In this document: piece after piece, positions 13,501-25,500 of the stretch
Layout of the letters: the number at the start of each line of letters is the position of its first letter
Numbering within the stretch: the stretch's first letter is position 1
Source of the DNA: Cyclina sinensis
Taxonomy: Eukaryota; Mollusca; Bivalvia; Venerida; Veneridae
Length of the DNA: 64,000 nt
Reading direction: 5' to 3'
Assembly (NCBI GenBank): GCA_012932295.1
Contig: JAAONU010000006.1
Span: forward strand, 26,438,882-26,502,881
The notes under the pieces: generated by a model
What the model was told of the DNA's origin: nothing
The model's input: only the letters and a program-made list of their open reading frames with translations
The model's database searches: none
Program-made: the position numbers and the translations under genes

Positions 13501-16500
13501 CTTCCAGTCATTATTTCTTATAGGAGTCCTAGAGCTCCTTTCATTGACCTTAGAAACATGTGTCTCCGTTTTCAACACAAAATAGTGTAGGAATAGTAAC
13601 ATGAATGCAATGATGTCATTTTAAGTCTTTTATCTGATACATTTGAACTTATTCATTTTACATCGATTGGGAAGAAAGTTCTTGCAACTTATGTTATTCC
13701 CTCTGGATGACTGCTCCCTGGGCTTAGACTAGTACTCTTGCCGAAAGAGTTAACGCAGAAAGTCTCTGTAGACTCAAACCAGTGACCTTTGGATCTGTAG
13801 TAAGGCGCTCTCATCCCTCGAACAATGTTACCTGATAGACAAGTGTTGTAGTTGTACATCAGTTTGCAATGATGTTAAGTCATAATCTGTCAATCCTATG
13901 AGAAGATATGATTCAATACTCAACCTGACCCTGAGCAAACTGTAATAGTTCATATATATATATATATCAAAGGTATCCTTTAATTAAGCTAGCATCAAAA
14001 GAAATGTAGAAAGTAGTTCTAATAAAAAAAAATAAAAATTAAAAAAATAACAGAATAATTGTAGTAACATTAGTATTATTCAGTGATTTCCCTTCTCTGT
14101 CGATGACTTCTGTTTGGTATTTTAATGAGAACTTTGAATACTGTTAACAAAAATATACCATGACTCTGTTTTACAGGTCGTTGCAAAACCTAAAGGAGTA
14201 CACACTGCCTTGGACAAACCCCGCCCCAATTACAAACTGTCTAAGTTGCCTCCCAGGTTTGCTAAACAGCGGGAGCAGCAAAGGGGAGAGAAGAGCAAGA
14301 ATCCTGCAGGGTCAGTGGGTCATGAAGAAGGCTTATCACAGATGTCCACTTTCATGCCAAAGATTGAGAACTGGGACAATGAGCTGGCCAACAACATCCC
14401 ACCTGTGTCCTCACAAGTTATCCACACTGAAGTGAAACAGCAAGAGATTGATCTCCCTAAAAGTATGAAATGTTGGATATAAAGTTTTCAATTCCTCTGC
14501 TTTAAACAGTCTGTTTTAAAGATAACTTTCATGGAGCATTTCATGAATCAGAGTGTGAAAATTAAGATGCAGGGAATGTTCAAGTACTTTTTTAGCATTT
14601 CTTGTTATGTCCTTTAGTATTGATAAGTTGGTAAATTTGAAAATGAAAAAAATGAATGCTTTTGTCTGTTGAAAGAAGTCAGGCTTATGAAAGCATATCT
14701 CAGCCTTATGTGAAATAAATCCAGTATGGAGAAGGAAAAATAAAAATGGATCATACTTAAACATTTTCTGTGTTACAGATATGATGGGGTCATACTCACC
14801 TGTGGTAGGTCAGACAAACCTGCAGAACCTGACCCAGATAGCCCAGCAACAGGCCCAAGTCACTCAGACACAGCCCTCACTGAGTTCAGCTCCTGTCCCC
14901 AGTGTCAATGCCTGGAACAAACCGATCAGCTTTGCAGCTGTAACTGGCATGCAAGTACAGGTATGGAAAAGAATTTAAATCTTGCTATAACAGCTCCATA
15001 CCATGGATGTGAATGTAATGTTTGCAATGATGGATGTCAAAATCTGTCAATCCTATGAGATTATCAATTATGATTCTAGTCTTCTTAGACGCTGAGCAAA
15101 CATTTTCATTACTGTATTGTTTTATGCATATTTTCATCAGAATCTTGCAGCATCTGAGCAGATCTGTATTTCTGCACATTAAGAAGGTCTGTTCAGGACA
15201 TTGGAGTTGCCCAATACATTTTTTCTAGCAAAATTACGTATGTCTAAGCATTTGACCAACTCTGAAGGGATTACAGTGTAAATGAGATATATCTGCTGGT
15301 ACAGATTGAATTGTCAGAAGTATGGTGATACATGGCAATTTATATTTGAAAAAAAAACTGAATTACTTGAAGAAAAACAAAATGAATATTAACAGGTATG
15401 AAGTGATATTGTGATCTTTGTCTAACGGGTAAGTAATTCACTAGTGTGTATATGCAGGTTGGACAGGAGCAAAAATTTGACAAAGGAGATCAGCATGACA
15501 GTGGTATAGATGTCAGTGACCATCCCAACAGTGGTGGTTCCTCCACCAGAAGCTCTCCTAGTACAGAAAACAAAATTGCTGTACCCAAATTAGAAAAGGT
15601 ACGTAGTATGAATATCAACATGGAAAATTAAAGTTTTGAAAAATTAGTATATATATTCAATATATTAGCCAGTTTCTTTGAAGCCTGTCCAGAAATTGTG
15701 AGGTTAAGTATTTGCTTTGTAGAAAATGTAATTCTGTTTGATATCTAACTGTTTGGCATAGAACCCCTTGTAATAGGTGGAAAAATTACAATGGCTTTTT
15801 ATGCTTCCCGAAGGGTGAGCATATAGTTACCGCTTTGTCCGTCCCGTCTGTCCGTCCGCGCCAACATTTCTGCTTTTAGTGCTTAAAGATTTGTCCAGGA
15901 AATCATTAGGGGCTATTTTAGTTTAAGGGCTACTAGCACCTAAAATTTATGTAAGTACTCAAAATTTGAAGATTATGGGCTATTTTTCACATTAAATGAA
16001 AGTTATATATAGCCCCTAATGTTTCAGACAGATTCTGTCCACATTGTCCAACGGTAGCTTTTCAGTTACCTCCCTTATTCCAGACTTACTTTTGATTCGG
16101 ATTTTTTCGGTTGATATCGTTTTCGCACATGCGCAGTTTTGAGACCAGGAAAGATGGCAAGAAAACGAAAAAGGTAGGAATATAATTGTTTTACTAAACT
16201 TAGTAGAAAATCCATGCATTTTTTGTTGACCTACATGATGAAAGAGGATGATTATCATCGAATCTGCAGGTAATACTCGGAAAGAGGGCATGGTAGAATA
16301 AGATTAAATGTGATCGATTCATTTTGATTATTTTGTCATATGTTTTCGCGCGGAACATTGCGATGGCGCAAATTGCATTGGCTGGATCGTGTATATGTAC
16401 GAGGATGATATTGCAGCAGAAACTCCGCACTACGGATTAATTATGACATTACTGCCGAAATGGGTCATTTGTAGGAAAAAAAACGTATTTTTTCGACTCC

Positions 16501-19500
16501 TTTCTGTTACTAAATAGGAACATTGAATGTTATTGTTTTGAAATCTATTAATAGTAACTAGTAACTGATAAGAGATACAGGTAACTTTTTGATGGTTGGC
16601 AAAAACATGGTGGTTGATAAAAAATGCAAAACATAGTAATTTTGTAATTACAGTTACAAAGTCATTTTTCATCAAATAATTCAATATTTTATATCATTTA
16701 AAAGGTCTGTAAACTCATATTTTAAATATTAAAAAAATAATTGTCAAAACTGTTTACTTTTTTGTTTGTAAATGGTTAAACTTAGTGAATCTGAGCTGCT
16801 AGAAAAATGCTGAAATGAAAGGTATAAATTAGTTTAGTTTTTTTCTTTAAAAGAAAAAATTCAAAATCTGCTTATAATTTCAAAATATGAATTTAAAGAG
16901 CTTTCAAATGATATAAGAATCTTAAAAATCGGCTGACAAAGAAAAAAGTTATCTAAAATCAAAAATTCTGCTGCTATCAAATGTATATAAATATTGGTTT
17001 CTTTTGCCAACCAGTAGTTCAGCTATATTTTGGTAACAGGTGCTTGTGATGTCATCAGTCAGTGTGCATTCTCACTCGAGTGTAATAAACAGGATAAACA
17101 CTGATTCTAAGCAATATAGTTTAACCGAGGATTTGTGTCTGAAGATTGAAGCAATTCTTATAAGTTAGTTTTGATGTCCAACAAATATTTGAAATCTGCA
17201 GCCGAAAATTGTCGATTTCTTTTCGTTAGTCACATATTTTCTTCACTCAGTATTTTCTTAAATACTTAATAATTAAATTCTTAAATTCTCCAAGAAATCG
17301 GTGTTTAGAATACACTTAAACTGTGCTTCACTCAAACAAGTGGTCAGTGTTTTGATCATGACTAGTGATACAACATTGATCTGATACTTTTAGACACTAA
17401 AAATTTCAGTAACTGAAGCATAAAATTTAATGATGTATTTCTTTTCAGAACATCAGGTAGCCATCCTGACACCATGAAGAAGAAGAGGAAGAATCTAGAT
17501 GAGAATTTTGATATACCTGAGTAAGTAATCATATGACCAAGATACAAAGGTTAAGCACTTTCTTATCCTGAACATAAATTCCTGCAAAGAGAGTGATAGT
17601 CATTTTTGTGGCACTGACTACAAAACTGTTTGTTATGAAAAAGTCAAAATTTTTAACACTTATTCAAATTACAATATGTACAGCATGCAAAATTATGCTC
17701 TATGCATACCAAGTATTTCTACAACAATCATAATAGTCATACAATTCATGTATATGTAACTTGACATGACCTAAGGTCATGTGCAGGTTTTTGAATGCTT
17801 TTTTGTCCTGTGTCTGTTGTCCAAAATTGTATTAAACAACATTTTTGAATATGTTTGTGGGCAAAGGTTTAAAAAAATTGTTTGTTTCCAGTGACATGGC
17901 CAAAAAAAGTAGGGTAGGGTAGGTAGGGGCTTTTTTTACCAGTCCCTAGATGCTGCCTTAGCTTCCAAAAAGTACATGCAATTCAATACACATATCTTTT
18001 TTCAATACAACACTATTTAAATATCAAAAATTTACTCTCAAATTGGCACGTTTCAATAATTTCATACATGTACCTTCTATTTTGAAACTCAGTTTTTTCA
18101 ATGCTAGTCTTGCATTACACAGCAAACGTGAGAGATTTCAGACTGTCACAAACAGTCACAAACTGTTTGTGCTTGACGTAAAAAATATCACTCAAATTTT
18201 GTATGAGGTATGTTTCTCATCGACTTTATTTCCTTCATGTGAGGGCATTCGCGAAAAGTGACTGCCAGTACAGCTAAAGTGACCTGGGCCTCCGTATTGT
18301 TATATTTGATGTTTAGTGTGCAGATCAAGTTGAACACATATGGCACGATTTTTATTGCATGGCGTCGTAAAAATATGCACCCTGATTTTACCACTGAGGG
18401 GAGTGGTGGTCTAGTGGTTAAGGTGTCAGCCGCTCAATTCCAACTTCCAAGGTCGTGCGTTCAAGCCCTACTCTGGTCACGACCATGACCTTTCATATGA
18501 CTCTAGTACTGGTTTTTCAAGGAAACTGACGCGAGAGTGGTTCAAATAATCTTAAAGCTTTCATCACAGTCGAGCGAAAAAAATTAGGATAAACTAAATT
18601 AAGTGTAAGGTCGGTGGCAAAATATTAGGGTAGATTAGGACACTGGAAACAAACAATTTCTTTTATGCCTTTATGACACTTTACAGAGCTTGTGTGGTCC
18701 TATGTCAATGCCGTTTGAATGAAATTGTACTAAGCAGAAATGGAAAAGAAAATTGCATGGACTTAAATGGAAGTCGTGACGTGTATATGTGTATTTAAAA
18801 ATAACATGACTCTCCTGCCTTTCACCTTTATGTTGTTTGTATAGATCAGATATATTGCTAAAATTTGAAAGAGTACATAGCTGAGGTTTTATACTTATTA
18901 ACTTTCATGAGTAACTCTGTCAAGGTTTTTTTATTTCAGAATTATCCATGGTCTTTTTTTTTTCAACATAGAAAATACATTGAATATGGGCAACATCCAC
19001 TTAATATTTATTTCTACCTATGAGTTTGAACTCGTGTTCACTATCAAACACTAAGAAAAAAGTCTTGTGCTGTATTATGGAGAGCACTTACATTAATTTT
19101 TAAAGCATGATTTTTTATTTCTTTTTACCTACTTTTCTAGATATGTTTGGGCTAAACTCAAAGGTGTCCCAGTCATGTGGCCAGTAAAGAAATATGAAGT
19201 TGACAGAGACATTCAGAAGATTCATGTGTTTGTAAAAGCTGACAATGCAATGTAAGTTATATTATCTGGAGATTCAAGTCTCATAAAAAATATACGGTCC
19301 TTCTGTCGATAAGATATTTCTTATAGTCATAGTTCGGCTATGTAGCATGGTGGGTTCCAGCTTCTACGTAATGATGCATCATGATGGACCAAAGTCACAA
19401 GCAAGTTACTTTCACGGTCCATTTACTTCATGCTTATTTATTTAAGCCCAAAAATGACGGAAGCTAAGGATTAATTAAATCATTCTCAAGTTTGCTTCAT

Positions 19501-22500
19501 TGAGAAAAAATTAGCTTTGGATCAAACATTTCTTTCTTAAAAATGAACAAGAAAATGCCTTATAATTTTTGTGTCTTGAGTTCTGACTTCCTAGAAATGT
19601 TATCTTGAGGCCAGGTGTCAAAAATTTGGAAAGATGCTATTATCTCTGGTTATGGATCGAACCTGAATCTCCAAGGAGAGTGGCTGGCACCTTACCTGCT
19701 GCACTTCCACTTCTCTTGTCTACTTAAAACTGGTACCCAGGGCTTTTCTTCCTTATATACCATGGGTCTGTAAAAGGCTCCTTCAAATCCAGAATTGCAC
19801 TTATTTTTCAAACAATGGTCCTCAATTGACCCATTTAAGGCACCTTTTTTCACAAATTGACCAGGTCCAGACCCCTTAACAACTTTGGCAAAAAAGCCCT
19901 GGTTCCTTCTGCTTCATGTATGTAAATATTCTGTAGATAAAAGTATATTTTGAGCACGAGAGTGTTCAGATTTATGGTTTCTTTTCTTATTTTAACTGTT
20001 TTGAAGCAAAATGTTACGTTCTGATCTTCAAACTTTTGTAAAGTAGATGTTTTATAGAAGAAATGAATTTCAGAAAAAAAATCACAACCCCATAAGTATG
20101 CAGAATCAATAATAGCTCCCAAAGATGAGACATAATTAGCCAATCCAAATACAGCAGCCATATTGGAAAAAAAATGGAGGACAGTGTCTTTCAAAATTTA
20201 ATAGTTTCTTTGATAATGTTAATTTTAGCTGTTTTACTTGCAATACTTGTTTCAATTTTGGTGGTTACTGATAGATGGAATAGGTTTTTTACATCCTGGA
20301 ATTCAAATTTACATGAAAGACATTAAAAATATCAAGATGTGCATATTATGGATGAAAGCTTGTTCAGCAGTAATAGAAGTTTTTGCACATGCTTTGCTAT
20401 TAGACAGTGTCTGCAGATTTCATTGTTACATGGAAAACGGATTAAATATTATGCTGTGGTTTGGACTGGAAGGATCTCTGCTAGATATACTCTTCTTGGC
20501 AGCATTTGTAGAAGACAAAAATCTAGTATATACTATTGTTTTCAGTGACCTATAGGACTTAATATGTTGGACACAGTTATATACCAAGTACATTTTTATG
20601 ATTGTAGCTTAACAGTAGGATTGAGTGAGATAATGCCTTTCCCAGGAGATGTATCTTCAATGGCGGAAAATGCCAAAGGTAATATTGTTGATTGAATTAG
20701 TTATGTTCAGAGTTTTGTTTACCTTACATTTTTTGTATGAATGATTTCTGCTTTTTACTAAAGATTGGACATATTTAGTGCTGTTCTGAGTCCAACAATT
20801 AAGAGCTTTTTGTGTCCAACAACTGAGAGCTTTTTAAGAGACTAAAATGACTTTAAGAATTATTTCTGCTTTTTTCTAAAGATTGGACATATTAAGTGCT
20901 GTTCTGAGTCCAACAATTAAGAGCTTTTTGTGTCCAACAACTGAGAGCTTTTTAAGAGACTAAAATGACTTTAAGAATTATTTCTGCTTTTTACTAAAGA
21001 TTGGACATATTTAGTGCTAATTTGTGTCCAACTTCTTTATAATCCCCGCCAGCATGTGAGGTTACAATTCCAATAATTAAAATGGCTGTATACCAATAAA
21101 AGAAATTGTTCTTTGTTTCATATAGAATTCAGCTACTTCCAAACAATTTTCATACGGATTCTAGATGTTCAGTCTGTTGTTGACCTATTTTCCACAAGAT
21201 ATACCTTTGCTTCAACAAAAATAAAAAGAAATGCAAGTCACTTGAAGTCAAGTATCCTCATATTACTTCATTACAGATCTTGGTTACCATCCTTTTTATA
21301 GTAGAGGTCTTATTGAGGCAAAAATTCATTGTACTTTCAAATCGCTGAATAATAAAGCATCCTGTGTAACAAACAGGTTTAACATTTGTTGTGTCCAACT
21401 TAAAAAGACAGTCCTTTTTATAAAGGACTGAAATGACTATTAGTGGTTGATTTGCTTATCACTATGCATTGGACGCATTTAGTGCTGTTCTGAGTCCAAC
21501 AATTAAGAGCTTTTTGTGTCCAACAATTAAGAGCTTTTTAAGAGACAGAAATGACTTTAAGAATTATTTCTGCTTTTTACTAAAGATTGGACATATTAAG
21601 TGCTGTTCTGAGTCCAACAATTAAGAGTTTTTTGTGTCCAACAACTAAGAGCTTTTTAAGAGACTGAAATGAATGATTTCTGCTTTTTACTAAAGATTGG
21701 ACATATTTAGTGCTGTTCTGAGTCCAACAATTAAGAGCTTTTTGTGTCCAACAATTGAGAGCTTTTTGTGTCCAACAATTAAGAGCTTTTTGTGTCCAAC
21801 AATTAAGAGCTTTTTAAGAGACTGAAATTACTAAGAATGATTTCTGCTTATCACTAAAGATTGGACATATTTAGTGCTGTTCTGAGTCCAACAATTAAGA
21901 GCTTTTTGTGTCCAACAATTAAGAGCTTTTTAAGAGACTGAAATGACTTTAAGAACAGTTTCTGCTTATCACTAAAGATATACAGTGCTACTTTGTGTTC
22001 AACAATTAAAAGAGTTTTTCTTTAGGTCAAATGTAACATTACTTATAAGAAGTATGTAATGTATCAGCTGTCTGTATTGTGTCATCCTCAAGGGACGCAC
22101 TTTTACTGGCCTCACCTGAGAAGTCAAAAGTGTTTGAAAAGACTTCTTTTTGAAAACTTTAAACATTTCCTCTCTAAAACCATATGGTCTTGTATTCAGA
22201 TATTTGGCTTGCAGTAGACTTTTGTCAAGTTTGAAAAAATATTTGCTTAAGGGTATTTATGGCCATGATGCAAGAAAGGATTTTTCCAGCAGTTACTTAT
22301 ACTCTTCTTATGTTGGTTACATTACAAACATAGATCCAGGACTAGGGTCTGGACCCCTTCCTCTGGGATTTTTAAAGTATCATAAAAACCCATAGAAAAT
22401 GGATGCAGTGGACATTGTTTGCTTACAAGTTTTCCTAAATGTGGCTTTAAATTAAGGATTGCATTCGGCTAAATCTTATACTGGATCATTGTCAAAAGGT

Positions 22501-25500
22501 TTTTAATGAAAGAGAAAAATGTAGTCAAGGAATGAATGTGTTAGGAGTCACAGCTGAAACCATCAGAATCTTCAAGCTCCTTATTGTTGGACACAGATTA
22601 GTTTTTGGCAATTTTATCTGTTGCTGGATTAGTATGTTTACTGTAAAGCTCTATTTTCTTTTCCAGTGAAGTTAAAGAGTAAAAAAGAGACCTTAAAGGC
22701 CTTTACGTCTGATATGGAATGGTGTCTAAATGAAATCAGTCAGTCAAATCCAAAGATCGTATGTGATGAAGTAAAACCGCAAGACAAACCTTCACATTCA
22801 TTTGATGCCCCTTGTGAAAATTCACACTTTGAATCGTCAGAAAATGATGAAGAAAAAAGTCCAAAGATCATAGGTGATGAAGTAAACCCACCAGAGAAAC
22901 CTTCACATTCATTTGATGCCACTTGTGAAGAAACTCACTTTGAATTGACAGAAAATGAGGAAGAAAAAACTCCAAAGATCATAAGTGATGAAGTAAAACC
23001 ACCAGACAAACCTTCACATTCATTTGATGCCACTTGTGAAAATACACACTTTGAATCTTCAGAAAATGAGGAAGAAAAAAGTCCAAAGATCATAGGTGAT
23101 GAAGTAAAACCACCAGAGAAACCTTCATGTTCATTTGATAACACTTGTGAAGAAACACACTTTGAATCTTTAGAAAATGAGGAAGAAAAAAGTCCAAAGA
23201 TCATAGGTGATGAAGTAAAACCACCAGACAAACCTTCACATTCATTTGATGCCACTTGTGAAGAAACTCACTTTGAATCTTTAGAAAATGAGGAAGAAAA
23301 AAGTCCAAAGATCATAGGTGATGAAGTAAACCCACCAGACAAACCTTCACATTCATTTGATGCCACTTGTGAAAATACACACTTTGAATCTTTAGAAAAT
23401 GAGGAAGAAAAAAGTCCAAAGATCATAGGTGATGAAGTAAAACCACCAGAGAAACCTTCATGTTCATTTGATAACACTTGTGAAGAAACACACTTTGAAT
23501 CTTTAGAAAATGAGGAAGAAAAAAGTCCAAAGATCATAGGTGATGAAGTAAAACCACCAGACAAACCTTCACATTCATTTGATGCCACTTGTGAAAATAC
23601 ACACTTTGAATCTTCAGAAAATGAGGAAGAAAAAAGTCCAAAGATCATAGGTGATGAAGTAAAACTACCAGACAAACCTTCACATTCATTTGATGCCACT
23701 TGTGAAAATACACACTCTGAATCTTCAGAAAATGAGGAAGAAAAAAATCATATCCAGAAGATGGAGGTAGAAGAAACTGTAAGTTCAGATTCTGAAGATA
23801 ATTCATATGAAAGCGAGAATGAAAATGATTCAGTGGTGGACTCTGACTATATTCCAGATTCAAATTCTGATTCTGATCTGTCTTGCTGTAGTGAGAGCTT
23901 TCCATTTGTAGCAGAGAAGTTTGTTCTACAGAATACTCAACTTGACAACAATAATAATTTGAAGCACAGTCCATTAGGGGAAGGAAGAAACAGGCAGTGT
24001 GTAAATCTGATGGCAGCGGACTTGAGAGTGGTTCAAATGGGCTTAAAGCTTTCTTCACAATCGAGCTAAAATAAATTAGTATTTATAAACCTAACTAATA
24101 AACAGGCAGACCAAAACTTCTGCACAAAAAAATGGGATCTATATGATGTGAAGGTTATATTATCATAGTTATGAAAAATATTCTATTTCTTTGCATTCAA
24201 ATAATAGTACCTTCAAACTGGATGTCGCTTAAATTCTTATTAGCAAAACGTCCATGAGCATTCTTCTCCTGGAGTAACATAAGCTTTGAAATGTCAAGTC
24301 TTTCAATCAAACCTGATGTGGCGCGATAGTCTTTCAAATGTACCTTCTCAGTATGGCCTAAGTGGTTAGTTAGCCATCGCAACTGGTAATCCTCAAGTCC
24401 CATCACCTACAAGTAAATAACTTACCAGCTTACATACAAAACGTACATCATCTAACCATGCTTATCCTTTGTGTGAAATTATTCTGAAATCTGGCAATGC
24501 ATTTTGAAGTTATGACCCGGTAGCCATTTTGGCCACAGTGACATCATCATTCTTTCCTTATATGGACTTTAAAATCAATAAAAAACAAGTTACTAAGTTT
24601 AATTTTTAGGGCCAAAATATATTATTAACCCTAGTATGTATATAAAAGTGTATACTTTAAATTCAAGCTCCATTGTTAATTGTATTTTTTTAGTTTTGTC
24701 ATAAATACCGTATTTGGTAATGCCTTGATATAATGGAAAGAACGATGATGTCACTGTGTCCAAAAAGGCTGCCATTTCATAGTATTTACAATATTTAAAT
24801 TGCCATATTGGTATCTTTTTTGGTTTAAGTCCTAACTTCATAATGTTTTCACCAATTTATATTTTTATAAACTCTTTCTAAATATATACATTGCCCAATG
24901 TTAAATATTCTCCTTTAATAAAAGGACCTCAGTTAAAAAATGTACCTGAGCTATTGTTGCTGTGTGTTTCCGTAGCTTTGTAGCAACAATCCTGTTGGGA
25001 CACCTTAGATCAAGCTCATACTTGACAATGTTTAGGGCATCTCCGGGTCTTATTGCACCATCTCCTGCAAGAAAATTATTTTTCGAAGCTATGAGGGTGA
25101 AAATACCACAATGGTTTGTTTAATAAGCCTTTGTTCTACAATTACCATAGTTGATCTATGGCAAAATTTTTACTAACTGCTTCAAGTTTAGCATTATGAA
25201 TTACTCCCTTGTGTTTCTAACAGCAAAACAAGCAAATTAACACTACTGCTAATTTTTGTACAAAGACTTTTCGATTTTGTCCTGGAATGTTCCAAGGTAA
25301 GACATCCAGTCTATAAGTTTTACCACAGTACTTAAACATTAAATTCAAACTAAAGTTAACTAATCTTTAGTTTTTATATACAAGCTAGAATCAGAAATGA
25401 AATGATATATCTATGGATCTTATCCTGTATTTATCAATCAAAATGACAGAGTGAAGTACAGTTAAACCTGAAAACAAATGCCACCTAAGGGGGCACAAAA

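Noticed and set aside
20238..20555. 105-codon hydrophobic ORF in nested gene intron 4
   Set aside because: No recognisable motif or splice support; expected by chance in AT-rich intronic DNA.
22740..24058. Long minus-strand ORFs (60-143 codons) opposite the 37-aa repeats
   Set aside because: Mirror images of the plus-strand repeat exon; the plus strand has the spliced context and phase agreement.
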